Below are positions 1 to 5,664 of a DNA stretch of 7,035 nucleotides, piece by piece. The stretch's first letter is position 1. Each line of letters begins with the position of its first letter. The stretch covers positions 1 through 7,035 of the forward strand of contig CAMOVS010000061.1 in NCBI GenBank assembly GCA_946627575.1. Reading direction: 5' to 3'. The stretch is from an uncultured Lachnospiraceae bacterium. GTDB taxonomy: Bacteria > Bacillota > Clostridia > Lachnospirales > Lachnospiraceae. A program made the position numbers and the translations under genes. The notes under the pieces were generated by a model. That model had not been told where the DNA came from, did no database searches, and saw nothing but the letters and a program-made list of their open reading frames with translations.

Positions 1-18
1 ATAAGTCAGACAAAGAAA

Positions 19-49
19 ATGACAGTATTTATACAGTAGTATTTATATA
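19..49 (+). promoter_or_regulatory. Weak candidate promoter upstream of metF
   Basis: An AT-rich stretch offers ATGACA (19-24) as a possible -35 box and TATATA (44-49) as a possible -10 box, with a long 19-base spacer. It also holds a 10-base direct repeat, AGTATTTATA, at 24-33 and 38-47. The following 120 bases to metF show no riboswitch fold that I recognise. The assignment rests only on weak box similarity, and the true promoter may lie left of the window. Confidence 0.2.
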
Positions 50-170
50 AATAACAAAGGAAAACATAGAAGGCTAGCTATCGAAGCTTGCTGGTCGGGT
101 TTTTTTAAGAGTATTGAGAAGCAGCATTGGTAGACTTGTGAGTTCTGTACATGAAGGGAGCGTATAAGAA

Positions 171-1031
171 ATGAAACTATCCACCTTGTTAAAGGAGAAA
201 GAAAGAACACTCTCTTTTGAGGTGTTCCCGCCTAAGACCTCCGACCGGATGGAGACGGTTCTGGAGGCCACCGAGAAGATTGCGGCTCTGCAGCCGGACT
301 TTATGAGTGTGACCTATGGAGCCGGAGGAGGGACAAGCCAATTCACTGTGGATATAGCAGCCAGGCTTCAGGAGGAGTACGGGACCACCGTTCTGCCTCA
401 TCTGACCTGCGTATCATCCGATCAGGACCATGTGAAAAGGATGATACACGTCTATGAAGAAAAGGGTCTTGAGAATATCATGGCTCTGCGGGGAGATATC
501 CCGGCGGGCGGGGCTCCCTGCCATGATTATACCCATGCCATCCAGCTGATCCGGGATATACGGGAGATTGCTCCGGAGATCTGTATCGGAGCGGCCTGCT
601 ATCCGGAAGGGCATGTTGAAGCTCACAACCGGGACGAAGACCTTCAGTATCTGAAGGAAAAGGTTGATGCAGGGGTGGATTTTCTGACCACTCAGTTATT
701 TTATGATAATACCATTTTCTATCATTTTCTCTATCGTGCCAGGGAGATCGGTATCCGGGTCCCCATTATAGCCGGTATCATGCCTATAACCAATGCCAGC
801 CAGGTAAAGCGGACTGTGGAGATGTCCGGAACGATCGTGCCGGAAAGATTCCTTGCCATGGTTGACCGCTTTGGAGAAAATCCCGATGCCATGAAGCAGG
901 CCGGTGTAATCTATGCCACGGAACAGATTATCGACCTTTACGCCCACGGCATCCGCAACATCCACGTCTATTCTATGAATAAGCCCGAGGTTGCCGCCGG
1001 GATCCAGGCCAGTTTGTCGGCTATCGTATAG
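171..1031 (+). CDS. metF: 5,10-methylenetetrahydrofolate reductase (MetF)
   Basis: A cytosolic flavoenzyme that reduces 5,10-methylene-THF to 5-methyl-THF, the methyl donor for methionine synthesis; in acetogens it serves the Wood-Ljungdahl methyl branch. The 286-residue product has normal length for the bacterial family and is a single FAD-binding TIM barrel. Visible family motifs are SFEVFPPK (15-22; E17 matches the catalytic Glu28 of E. coli MetF), SVTYGAGGG (46-54), ALRGD (105-109; D109 matches Asp120, which acts near the flavin), YPEGH (144-148), TTQLFYD (173-179, Q175 contacting folate) and HVYSMN near the C-terminus. The ATG follows AGGGAG (155-160) by 10 bases. The gene stands alone here, with no metH, metV or rnfC2-like partner visible, so whether it serves methionine synthesis or acetogenesis cannot be decided. 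It converges on the downstream MATE gene. Confidence 0.95.
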   Translation: MKLSTLLKEKERTLSFEVFPPKTSDRMETVLEATEKIAALQPDFMSVTYGAGGGTSQFTVDIAARLQEEYGTTVLPHLTCVSSDQDHVKRMIHVYEEKGLENIMALRGDIPAGGAPCHDYTHAIQLIRDIREIAPEICIGAACYPEGHVEAHNRDEDLQYLKEKVDAGVDFLTTQLFYDNTIFYHFLYRAREIGIRVPIIAGIMPITNASQVKRTVEMSGTIVPERFLAMVDRFGENPDAMKQAGVIYATEQIIDLYAHGIRNIHVYSMNKPEVAAGIQASLSAIV

Positions 1032-1063
1032 AATCAGCTGCCCCCCTGTTTTGTCTGGGAGAA

Positions 1064-1091
1064 GAGCCGTAAAAGAGCCATAGAAGGAGCC
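1064..1091 (+). repeat. Three imperfect ~11-base repeats between convergent genes
   Basis: GAGCC occurs at 1064-1068, 1075-1079 and 1087-1091, each followed by a purine-rich tail, giving a period of 11-12 bases. The repeats fill most of the 68-base gap between the stops of metF and the minus-strand MATE gene. No hairpin with a T-tract is visible for either transcript here, so termination of both genes is unexplained. Function is unknown and the pattern may be chance. Confidence 0.35.
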
Positions 1092-1099
1092 GATAAAAG

Positions 1100-2464
1100 C
1101 TAATATTTTAGATTAATCTTTTTCAGGACATACCGGTACATAAACCAGGCAAAGAGGCCTCCTGTCAGCCAGGCAAAGGGGTCGGCTCCGGAAGCCAGAG
1201 GATAGAAGTGGAGGACAATAGCAAGTATAGCTGCTATGGTTCTTGCAATAAGCTCTACGATGCCCAGAGTCATTGCCTGAAGACTGTAGCCGCAGCCCTG
1301 CATGGTATTACGATAGACGAAGATCATGCCAAGAGGGATATAGCAGGTGATGCATTCGTAAACATAGATTCTTGCCCAGGGATAGATGGAGGCAAGATCA
1401 ACATCCGCATTGAAGAATAGCTGAATCAGCGGCCGGAATCCGATTATGGCGATTCCGGCTGCTATTACGCTGTAGACCACGACGAACTTCATGGCATCCC
1501 GGGTGCCCTGCTCAACTCGGTCGATGGCCCCGTAACCGTAATTCTGTCCTGAGTAGGAGGCCATGGTCTGCCCGATGGACAGAAGTCCCTGGGTCAGAAT
1601 GTTCTGGCTCTTGCTGGCCGCCGTGAAAGCTGCCACGGCTGTGGACCCGAAGGTGTTGATGGCGGACTGCATGATGATGGTGCCGGAAGCGGTGATGCCG
1701 TATTGGGCCGCCATGGGAAGACCGATGCCCAGCTGTCCCTTGGTATCTTCCATGTTAAGCCGCCAATGCTTGCGGTGAGGCCGGAGGGTAGGCACGTATT
1801 TCATGATGTAGATCAGGCAGAGAACTGCCGAGATGGCCTGGGAGAGAATGGTAGCCTCCGCAGCGCCTCTCGTTCCCCTGCCCAGGACGATAATGAAAGT
1901 CAGATCCAGAACGATGTTGAGCAGGGATGAAAAGATCAGAAAATAGAGGGGGGTCCGGCTGTTGCCGATGGCCCTCAGGTAGGCGGAAAAGAGGTTGTAG
2001 AAGATCGTAGCTGTCACGCCCCAGCAGATTGTGATAATGTAAGCGTAAGCATCATCATAGATATCAGCGGGAGTATTCATCAGATGCAGAAGGTCATGCA
2101 TGAAAACCGTGCTCAGGATCGTGATGATCAAGGAGAAAATGGCGGAGAGGATGATGCCGTTGGCCACACTTCTCCTGGTTCCTTCCTCATCACCGGCTCC
2201 GTACTTCTGACTGGTCAGGACGGAAAAACCGGTGGAAATCCCTATGGCAAAGCCTATAACCAGAAACATGATAGTTCCTGTGGAACCGACGCCGGCCAGG
2301 GCCTTGGCCCCCACGAACTTGCCTACGATGATGGTATCCACCATGTTATAAAACTGCTGGAATATATTGCCCAAAAATATGGGAAACATGAACTGCAGGA
2401 TCATCTTCAGAGGCTTTCCCTGAGTCATGTTGGTATCTTTCTTGCGTTTTTTACTATCTTTCAT
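1100..2464 (-). CDS. MATE-family multidrug/metabolite efflux transporter
   Basis: An inner-membrane exporter of the multidrug and toxic compound extrusion family (MATE, NorM/DinF-like), expected to expel cationic or organic substrates in exchange for Na+ or H+. The protein has 454 residues, the usual family size, with about twelve hydrophobic segments in two related halves. Supporting motifs are FYNMVDTIIVGKFVG (38-52), the first-half TSQKYGAGD (84-92) with its second-half counterpart SGQNYGYG (305-312), YLRAIGNSRTP (162-172) and NTMQGCG (386-392). A basic, lysine-rich N-terminus precedes the first membrane segment. The frame could open five codons earlier at a TTG (2477-2479), but that codon overlaps the GGAG (2474-2477) lying 9 bases before the ATG at 2462-2464, so the ATG is preferred. 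The substrate cannot be read from sequence. It is divergent from the DUF1846 gene and convergent with metF. Confidence 0.93.
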   Translation of the reverse strand: MKDSKKRKKDTNMTQGKPLKMILQFMFPIFLGNIFQQFYNMVDTIIVGKFVGAKALAGVGSTGTIMFLVIGFAIGISTGFSVLTSQKYGAGDEEGTRRSVANGIILSAIFSLIITILSTVFMHDLLHLMNTPADIYDDAYAYIITICWGVTATIFYNLFSAYLRAIGNSRTPLYFLIFSSLLNIVLDLTFIIVLGRGTRGAAEATILSQAISAVLCLIYIMKYVPTLRPHRKHWRLNMEDTKGQLGIGLPMAAQYGITASGTIIMQSAINTFGSTAVAAFTAASKSQNILTQGLLSIGQTMASYSGQNYGYGAIDRVEQGTRDAMKFVVVYSVIAAGIAIIGFRPLIQLFFNADVDLASIYPWARIYVYECITCYIPLGMIFVYRNTMQGCGYSLQAMTLGIVELIARTIAAILAIVLHFYPLASGADPFAWLTGGLFAWFMYRYVLKKINLKY

Positions 2465-2509
2465 AGTATGAATCTCCAATAATATGTTGTTAAGGCAAAA
2501 TCACTATCC

Positions 2510-2539
2510 AATATACAGTAATCACTTCGCTCCGCGCAA
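2510..2539 (-). promoter_or_regulatory. Candidate promoter for the MATE gene
   Basis: Read on the minus strand, TTGCGC (2539-2534) and TATATT (2515-2510) are separated by 18 bases and would start transcription near 2503, about 25 bases before the GGAG ribosome-binding site. The -10 box is good and the -35 box is poor. No operator is evident. Confidence 0.3.
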
Positions 2540-2573
2540 TAGTTTTTCCCGTATATTCAAAAGTTATTTTCAT

Positions 2574-2612
2574 GCTCCGCAGCTGATATGGTTGCGGAGT
2601 TTTCTTTTTTTT
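2574..2612 (+). terminator. Orphan intrinsic terminator upstream of the DUF1846 gene
   Basis: CTCCGCAGC (2575-2583) pairs with GTTGCGGAG (2591-2599) as a nine-pair stem with one G-U, around a 7-base loop. It is followed by a T-tract (2600-2612) broken by a single C. This is a textbook plus-strand rho-independent terminator, yet no plus-strand gene ends before it: the only gene to the left is the MATE gene on the minus strand. It therefore terminates either a leader transcript (attenuation of DUF1846), a small RNA from the spacer, or stray transcription. A second GCTCCGC lies at 2529-2535 and could compete with the left arm for GCGGAG. Confidence 0.75.
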
Positions 2613-2620
2613 GGTATGCT
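2592..2620 (+). promoter_or_regulatory. Candidate extended -10 promoter for the DUF1846 gene
   Basis: TGG-TATGCT (2612-2620) fits an extended -10 element (TGn plus a 4/6 match to TATAAT). TTGCGG (2592-2597) lies 17 bases upstream of the hexamer as a weak -35 box. The -35 lies in the right arm of the terminator hairpin and the T-tract forms the spacer, so the same bases may serve two roles. The predicted start is near 2627. Confidence 0.35.
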
Positions 2621-2632
2621 TAAACATTGTAA

Positions 2633-2691
2633 AGAGGATAGCGGAACTTCACATACCGGTCTGCCGGCAGCAGGAAGATCACGGATCCTCT
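2633..2691 (+). other. Potential folded 5' leader of the DUF1846 transcript
   Basis: AGAGGAT (2633-2639) is the exact complement of ATCCTCT (2685-2691). Between them sits the perfect 10-base palindrome CTGCCGGCAG (2661-2670), and CCGG (2656-2659) can alternatively pair with CCGG (2664-2667). The element would lie just inside the transcript from the candidate promoter and ends 47 bases before the ribosome-binding site. It matches no riboswitch class that I recognise. Confidence 0.3.
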
Positions 2692-2748
2692 GACCAAGAA
2701 AACGAAGGAAGATGGATAGATATTGATCACAGCGGATTGGAGCATACT

Positions 2749-4236
2749 ATGAGAAAAACAGGTTTTGATAACGAAAAGTATTTATCGATGCAGTCCGAGC
2801 ATATAAGGAGCCGCATGGAGCAGTTCGGAGGCAAGCTCTACATGGAATTCGGGGGCAAGCTTTTTGATGACTTCCATGCTTCCAGGGTTCTTCCCGGTTT
2901 TCTCCCGGACAGTAAATTAAAGATGCTTCTTAAGCTGAAGGATCAGGCTGAGATCGTGATTGCCGTGGGAGCCGGGGCCATTGATGAGAATAAGCGGCGG
3001 GGCGACATCGGCATCACCTACGATATGGAAGTCCTCAGACTTATTGATATGTTCCGGAGTGTAGGCCTTTACGTGGGCAGTGTGGCCATTACCCGCTACG
3101 ACGGTCAGAAGTCGGTAGACCTCTTTATCAACCGCCTGGAACAGATGGGGGTCAAGGTCTACCGCCATTATCCCATCGAAGGATATCCTTCCAATGTTCC
3201 CTTGATCGTGAGTGAGGACGGCTACGGGAAGAATGATTACATTGAGACCAGCCGGTCTCTGATCGTCGTGACGGCACCCGGTCCGGGAAGCGGGAAGATG
3301 GCGGTATGCCTGTCCCAGCTTTATCATGAGAATATACGGGGGATCAAGGCCGGCTATGCTAAGTTTGAGACCTTCCCCATCTGGAACATCCCTCTCAAAC
3401 ATCCGGTCAATCTGGCCTATGAGGCGGCAACGGCGGATCTGAATGATATTAATATGATTGATCCCTTCCACATGGATGCCTATGGGGAGGTTACGGTAAA
3501 TTATAATCGGGATGTGGAGATCTTCCCGGTTCTTAAGGCCATATTTGACGAGATCTACGGTGCCTGCCCCTACCAGTCTCCTACCGATATGGGAGTAAAT
3601 ATGGCAGGAAACTGTATCATAGATGATGAGGTGGTCCGGGAGGCCTCCAGACAGGAGATCGTCCGGAGGTATTTTAAAGCTCTCTGCGAACAGAAGAAGG
3701 GGGCGGAGAAGACCGAGGAGATCAGCAAGCTGAGAGTGCTGATGAAGCAGGCCAATCTCAAGGAGACCGATCGGGAAGTTGCCAGAGCAGCAGCTGCCCG
3801 GGAAGAGGAAACCGGGGAACCGGCCGCGGCTATCGAACTGCCGGACGGAAGGATCATTACCGGGAGGAACAAGGATCTTCTGGGAGCAGCCAGCGCCATG
3901 ATGCTTAACGCCCTCAAGGCCCTGGCCGGTATCGAAGATGAAGTATACCTGCTGGCGGCTGATGTCATCAGGCCGGTTCAGGAACTCAAAACCCGCTATC
4001 TGGGCAACCGCAATCCCAGACTGCATACCGATGAGGTTCTGGTAGCCTTATCGGTCAGCGCCGCGGAGGATGAGAATGCCAGAAAGGCTCTGGACGCCCT
4101 TCCCCAGCTGCAAAACTGTGATGCCCATTGCTCGGTAATGCTGTCACCGGTAGACCAGGATATCTTCCGCCGCCTGCTGATCAACATGACCTGCAGTCCC
4201 AAGTATTCCGACAGCAGCAGGGTATTTTACCGCTAA
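2749..4236 (+). CDS. UPF0371/DUF1846 family protein, function unknown
   Basis: A 495-residue protein, close to the usual ~500 of the UPF0371 (DUF1846) family, which is widespread in Firmicutes and Actinobacteria and, to my knowledge, has no established biochemical role. Recognisable conserved stretches are FGGKLYMEFGGKLFDDFHASR (26-46, FGGKL twice), AVGAGAIDENKRRGDIGITY (72-91), APGPGSGKMAVCLSQLYHE (176-194) and AGYAKFETFPIWNIPLKHP (201-219), followed by AYEAATADLND. The glycine-rich GPGSGK resembles a phosphate-binding loop, but a nucleotide-binding role is only inference. A lysine/glutamate-rich helical segment (about 314-355) links to a C-terminal domain. No signal peptide or membrane segment is seen, so it is probably cytosolic. 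The reading frame stays open back to 2611, but the ATG at 2749 has GGAG (2739-2742) 6 bases upstream and starts where family similarity begins. No obvious terminator follows it. Confidence 0.92.
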   Translation: MRKTGFDNEKYLSMQSEHIRSRMEQFGGKLYMEFGGKLFDDFHASRVLPGFLPDSKLKMLLKLKDQAEIVIAVGAGAIDENKRRGDIGITYDMEVLRLIDMFRSVGLYVGSVAITRYDGQKSVDLFINRLEQMGVKVYRHYPIEGYPSNVPLIVSEDGYGKNDYIETSRSLIVVTAPGPGSGKMAVCLSQLYHENIRGIKAGYAKFETFPIWNIPLKHPVNLAYEAATADLNDINMIDPFHMDAYGEVTVNYNRDVEIFPVLKAIFDEIYGACPYQSPTDMGVNMAGNCIIDDEVVREASRQEIVRRYFKALCEQKKGAEKTEEISKLRVLMKQANLKETDREVARAAAAREEETGEPAAAIELPDGRIITGRNKDLLGAASAMMLNALKALAGIEDEVYLLAADVIRPVQELKTRYLGNRNPRLHTDEVLVALSVSAAEDENARKALDALPQLQNCDAHCSVMLSPVDQDIFRRLLINMTCSPKYSDSSRVFYR

Positions 4237-4284
4237 CATGAGACCTCAGATGAGATGTGACTCCTTCCTCTATAGGGGAGCTTA

Positions 4285-4314
4285 TTAACATTCTATTGGG
4301 TATCGGACCATATT
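4285..4314 (+). promoter_or_regulatory. Candidate promoter for the LacI-family gene
   Basis: TTAACA (4285-4290, 5/6 match to TTGACA) and CATATT (4309-4314, 4/6 match to TATAAT) are 18 bases apart. A competing -10 box, TATAAA (4368-4373), lies further down but has no recognisable -35 partner. Either would give the regulator its own transcript, separate from DUF1846. Confidence 0.28.
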
Positions 4315-4354
4315 AGCAGGAGTATGGGGAATGTCAGCTATCATCAGCATGGGA

Positions 4355-4364
4355 TATCCGGATA
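4355..4364. promoter_or_regulatory. Ten-base palindrome with central CG, possible autoregulatory operator
   Basis: TATCCGGATA is a perfect palindrome with a central CpG, the feature that LacI-family hinge helices commonly recognise. It sits in the spacer before the LacI-family gene, four bases upstream of a TATAAA box. It is shorter than a usual LacI-type operator and is not the same sequence as the elements before the fructokinase gene, so the assignment is tentative. Confidence 0.25.
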
Positions 4365-4384
4365 GAGTATAAACATTATAGATC

Positions 4385-4410
4385 GCCCATCCGATTCCTG
4401 CCGGATGGGC
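4385..4410 (+). other. Strong hairpin without T-tract in the LacI-gene leader
   Basis: GCCCATCCG (4385-4393) and CGGATGGGC (4402-4410) form a perfect nine-base-pair stem with an 8-base loop. The next bases (AGCAGACTAC) are not T-rich, nor are those leaving the stem on the opposite strand, so it is not a normal intrinsic terminator. It ends ten bases before the AGAGGA ribosome-binding site of the regulator. If transcription starts from the TATAAA box it would be nearly at the 5' end of the mRNA, where such stems can stabilise a transcript. Confidence 0.5.
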
Positions 4411-4438
4411 AGCAGACTACAGAGGATCAAGAACCAAT

Positions 4439-5419
4439 ATGGCAACGATTAAAGATGTAGCAAGGGAAGCCGGGCTGGCTGTGGGAACTGTTTCCCGGGT
4501 CCTGAATAACAGGGGTTATATTAGTGAAAGCGCAAGAGTGAAGGTTCGGGAAGCCATGGATAAGCTGGATTACCAGCCCAATGAGATGGCCCGGTCTCTT
4601 CAGAAAAAGCATAGCAATATGATCGGGGTCATCGTCCCCCGGATTGAACACCCTTATTTTGCCAAGCTCATCAGCTGCCTGGAGGAGGCAGCCTACGAGC
4701 AGGGCAACCGCCTTCTCCTCCTCAATTCCAAAGGAATTCGGGACCGGGAGCATGAATATATGGAACTGTGCAGGCGCAACCGGGTGCAGGGAATCATTCT
4801 TTGCAACGGCAACCTGGATCTGGAGAGAAGCGGTGATATTAATATCCCGGTGGTGACTATTGAAAGGAAGATGGAAGGCGGGGATGCCTCCATTGAATGC
4901 AATAATTTTGAGGGAGGTGTGCTGGCAGCGGAACATCTCATCGAGAAAGGGTGCCGCAGGCTCCTCCATATAAGGGGCCTGGCTGATATCAATATGCCGG
5001 CAGACCAAAGGGGAGAAGGATTTGAGACTGCCTGCCTTCAGCATGGGATTAAGCCGGAGATCATTCACGCTCCGCTGCTTGAGTACCAGCTGGAGAATCC
5101 GGAAGACTTCTTCAAGAATAGCATGGACAGGATCAAGGAGAGCGATGGGGTCTTCCTCAGCGACGATCTGCTGGCTGTCCGGCTTATGCACGCCTGCTGG
5201 ACAGCCGGAATCCGGATTCCGGAGGATCTCAAGGTCGTCGGATTTGACGACGTCCATTTTTCATCCTACGTCACACCATCCTTAACCACCATCCGCCAGC
5301 CTCTGCGGGAAATGGCCGGGGAGGCCATTCGGCTGGCCGGTCTCTTGAATCGGAAAGAGCCGGTGCCTAAGAATACCGTCTTTCCTGTAAAACTGATTGC
5401 CAGGGAAAGCAGCTCCTGA
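4439..5419 (+). CDS. LacI/GalR-family transcriptional regulator, probably of the sucrose/fructoside genes
   Basis: A DNA-binding regulator whose sugar-binding domain controls its affinity for an operator. The 326-residue protein has standard family length. The N-terminal helix-turn-helix opens with ATIKDVAREAG and TVSRVLNN (2-24), with V15, G16 and R20 in the recognition helix, followed by a hinge-helix region (about 49-58, L54 where LacI-family proteins insert into the minor groove). Residues 61-326 form the periplasmic-binding-protein-like effector and dimerisation domain: IGVIVPRIEHPYFAKL (62-77), RGEGF (191-195), SDDLLA (241-246) and VVGFDD with SLTTIRQP (266-288). The start is firm from the family N-terminus, although AGAGGA (4421-4426) is 12 bases away, a loose spacing that may mean modest translation. 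It precedes the fructokinase gene in the same direction with a terminator between, so it likely controls that operon from its own promoter. Effector identity is inference. Confidence 0.93.
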   Translation: MATIKDVAREAGLAVGTVSRVLNNRGYISESARVKVREAMDKLDYQPNEMARSLQKKHSNMIGVIVPRIEHPYFAKLISCLEEAAYEQGNRLLLLNSKGIRDREHEYMELCRRNRVQGIILCNGNLDLERSGDINIPVVTIERKMEGGDASIECNNFEGGVLAAEHLIEKGCRRLLHIRGLADINMPADQRGEGFETACLQHGIKPEIIHAPLLEYQLENPEDFFKNSMDRIKESDGVFLSDDLLAVRLMHACWTAGIRIPEDLKVVGFDDVHFSSYVTPSLTTIRQPLREMAGEAIRLAGLLNRKEPVPKNTVFPVKLIARESSS

Positions 5420-5435
5420 TAGTGCCATGAGACAC

Positions 5436-5493
5436 AGCGTTCATTTTTTGTCATAAGACGGAAAATGAACGCTTTATTTTTTTTGTTTTTTTT
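5436..5493 (+). terminator. Intrinsic terminator of the LacI-family gene
   Basis: AGCGTTCATTTT (5436-5447) and AAAATGAACGCT (5462-5473) form a perfect twelve-base-pair stem around a 14-base loop, followed by a long T-rich tail to 5493. It begins 16 bases after the regulator's stop codon. It separates the regulator transcript from the fructokinase operon. No T-tract follows it on the minus strand, so it acts in one direction only. Confidence 0.93.
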
Positions 5494-5519
5494 AAAAGTG
5501 ATTAACTGAATATGATAAT
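5491..5519 (+). promoter_or_regulatory. Candidate upstream promoter P0 of the fructokinase operon
   Basis: TTTAAA (5491-5496) and GATAAT (5514-5519, 5/6 match to TATAAT) are 17 bases apart. Transcription would start near 5526, placing the perfect palindrome at 5528-5543 across the first transcribed bases, a typical position for a repressor. The -35 box overlaps the end of the terminator T-tract. Confidence 0.28.
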
Positions 5520-5528
5520 CGATTGACA
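5513..5528 (+). promoter_or_regulatory. TG-N5-CGATTGACA element, copy 1, with consensus -35 box (P1)
   Basis: TGATAATCGATTGACA is an imperfect palindrome with a central CG (left half TGATAATC against TGTCAATC, 6/8). Its last six bases are a consensus -35 box, TTGACA (5523-5528). The best following -10 is TAATAG (5547-5552), 18 bases away and only a 3/6 match. The element resembles a LacI-family or CcpA-like site, although the spacing is two bases longer than the usual 14-base cre core. A 13/16 copy lies at 5626-5641. Confidence 0.4.
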
Positions 5529-5543
5529 TACCATTAATGGTAT
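5528..5543. promoter_or_regulatory. Perfect 16-base palindromic operator candidate, site 1
   Basis: ATACCATTAATGGTAT is an exact inverted repeat beginning at the last base of the P1 -35 box. It is followed immediately by a partial direct copy: TACCATTAATGG (5529-5540) and TATCATTAATAG (5541-5552) match at 10 of 12 bases. A regulator bound here would block P1 or P0. The neighbouring LacI-family protein is the natural candidate, but the site lacks the central CG usual for that family, so another regulator is possible. Confidence 0.6.
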
Positions 5544-5620
5544 CATTAATAGAATTTTTGCAATATACACAATATTATTTATAAAAATTAGATAATATAT
5601 ACAAAAATTATTTGATTAAT
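5541..5620. other. Extremely AT-rich spacer between two promoter modules
   Basis: Only 9 of these 80 bases are G or C (11%). The stretch includes a repeated A(T/C)AAAAATTA at 5581-5590 and 5601-5610, exactly 20 bases apart, so the A-tracts fall about two helical turns from each other. No open frame with a ribosome-binding site is present. It could act as an UP element or a curved segment helping two operators contact each other. Confidence 0.5.
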
Positions 5621-5625
5621 TAGCG

Positions 5626-5664
5626 TGTTTAACGATTGACACAAAAAACCATAAATGATACTCT
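5626..5664 (+). promoter_or_regulatory. Proximal promoter P2 of the fructokinase operon
   Basis: TTGACA (5636-5641) is a consensus -35 box, with TACTCT (5659-5664) as a weak -10 box after a 17-base spacer. The -35 lies inside TGTTTAACGATTGACA (5626-5641), the second copy of the TG-N5-CGATTGACA element. The predicted start near 5671 leaves a 90-base leader before the fructokinase ATG. The weak -10 box may indicate dependence on an activator. Confidence 0.45.

Larger units (their letters stand above)
2461..2752. repeat. Inverted repeat at the start sites of two divergent genes
   Basis: On the minus strand the MATE start region (2479-2461) reads TTGGAGATTCATACTATGA. On the plus strand the DUF1846 start region (2737-2752) reads TTGGAGCATACTATGA. 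The two differ only by a three-base ATT insertion and span the Shine-Dalgarno (GGAG) to the start codon. The feature limits enclose both arms; the repeat itself is the 19-base and 16-base ends. It could be coincidence, a local duplication, or a shared translational control site. Confidence 0.6.

Noticed and set aside
72..106. A terminator-like arrangement before metF (weak AGCT/AGCT hairpin followed by seven Ts).
   Set aside because: The stem is short with a T-T mismatch, and the T-tract begins eight bases after it, so it would be a poor terminator. No upstream gene end is visible.
151..174. A seven-codon frame whose stop overlaps the metF start (ATGA).
   Set aside because: No Shine-Dalgarno precedes its ATG, so translational coupling to metF is not supported.
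2611..2748. A 46-codon N-terminal extension of the DUF1846 protein from a TTG.
   Set aside because: The TTG is in the terminator T-tract with no ribosome-binding site, and the extension does not resemble the family.
2917..4026. A 369-codon open frame on the minus strand inside the DUF1846 gene.
   Set aside because: It is entirely antisense to a gene with clear family motifs and gives a low-complexity product without recognisable domains. It arises from codon bias in the opposite strand.
4238..4288. A 16-codon frame just after the DUF1846 stop codon.
   Set aside because: There is no ribosome-binding site before its ATG and no recognisable product.
4427..5257. A 276-codon open frame on the minus strand across the LacI-family gene.
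   Set aside because: It is antisense to a well-supported regulator, has no credible ribosome-binding site and no recognisable family.
5626..5641. A canonical CcpA cre site at TGTTTAACGATTGACA.
   Set aside because: The TG and CA ends are each one base too far from the central CG for the standard 14-base cre. It is kept only as part of a two-copy element of unknown binder.
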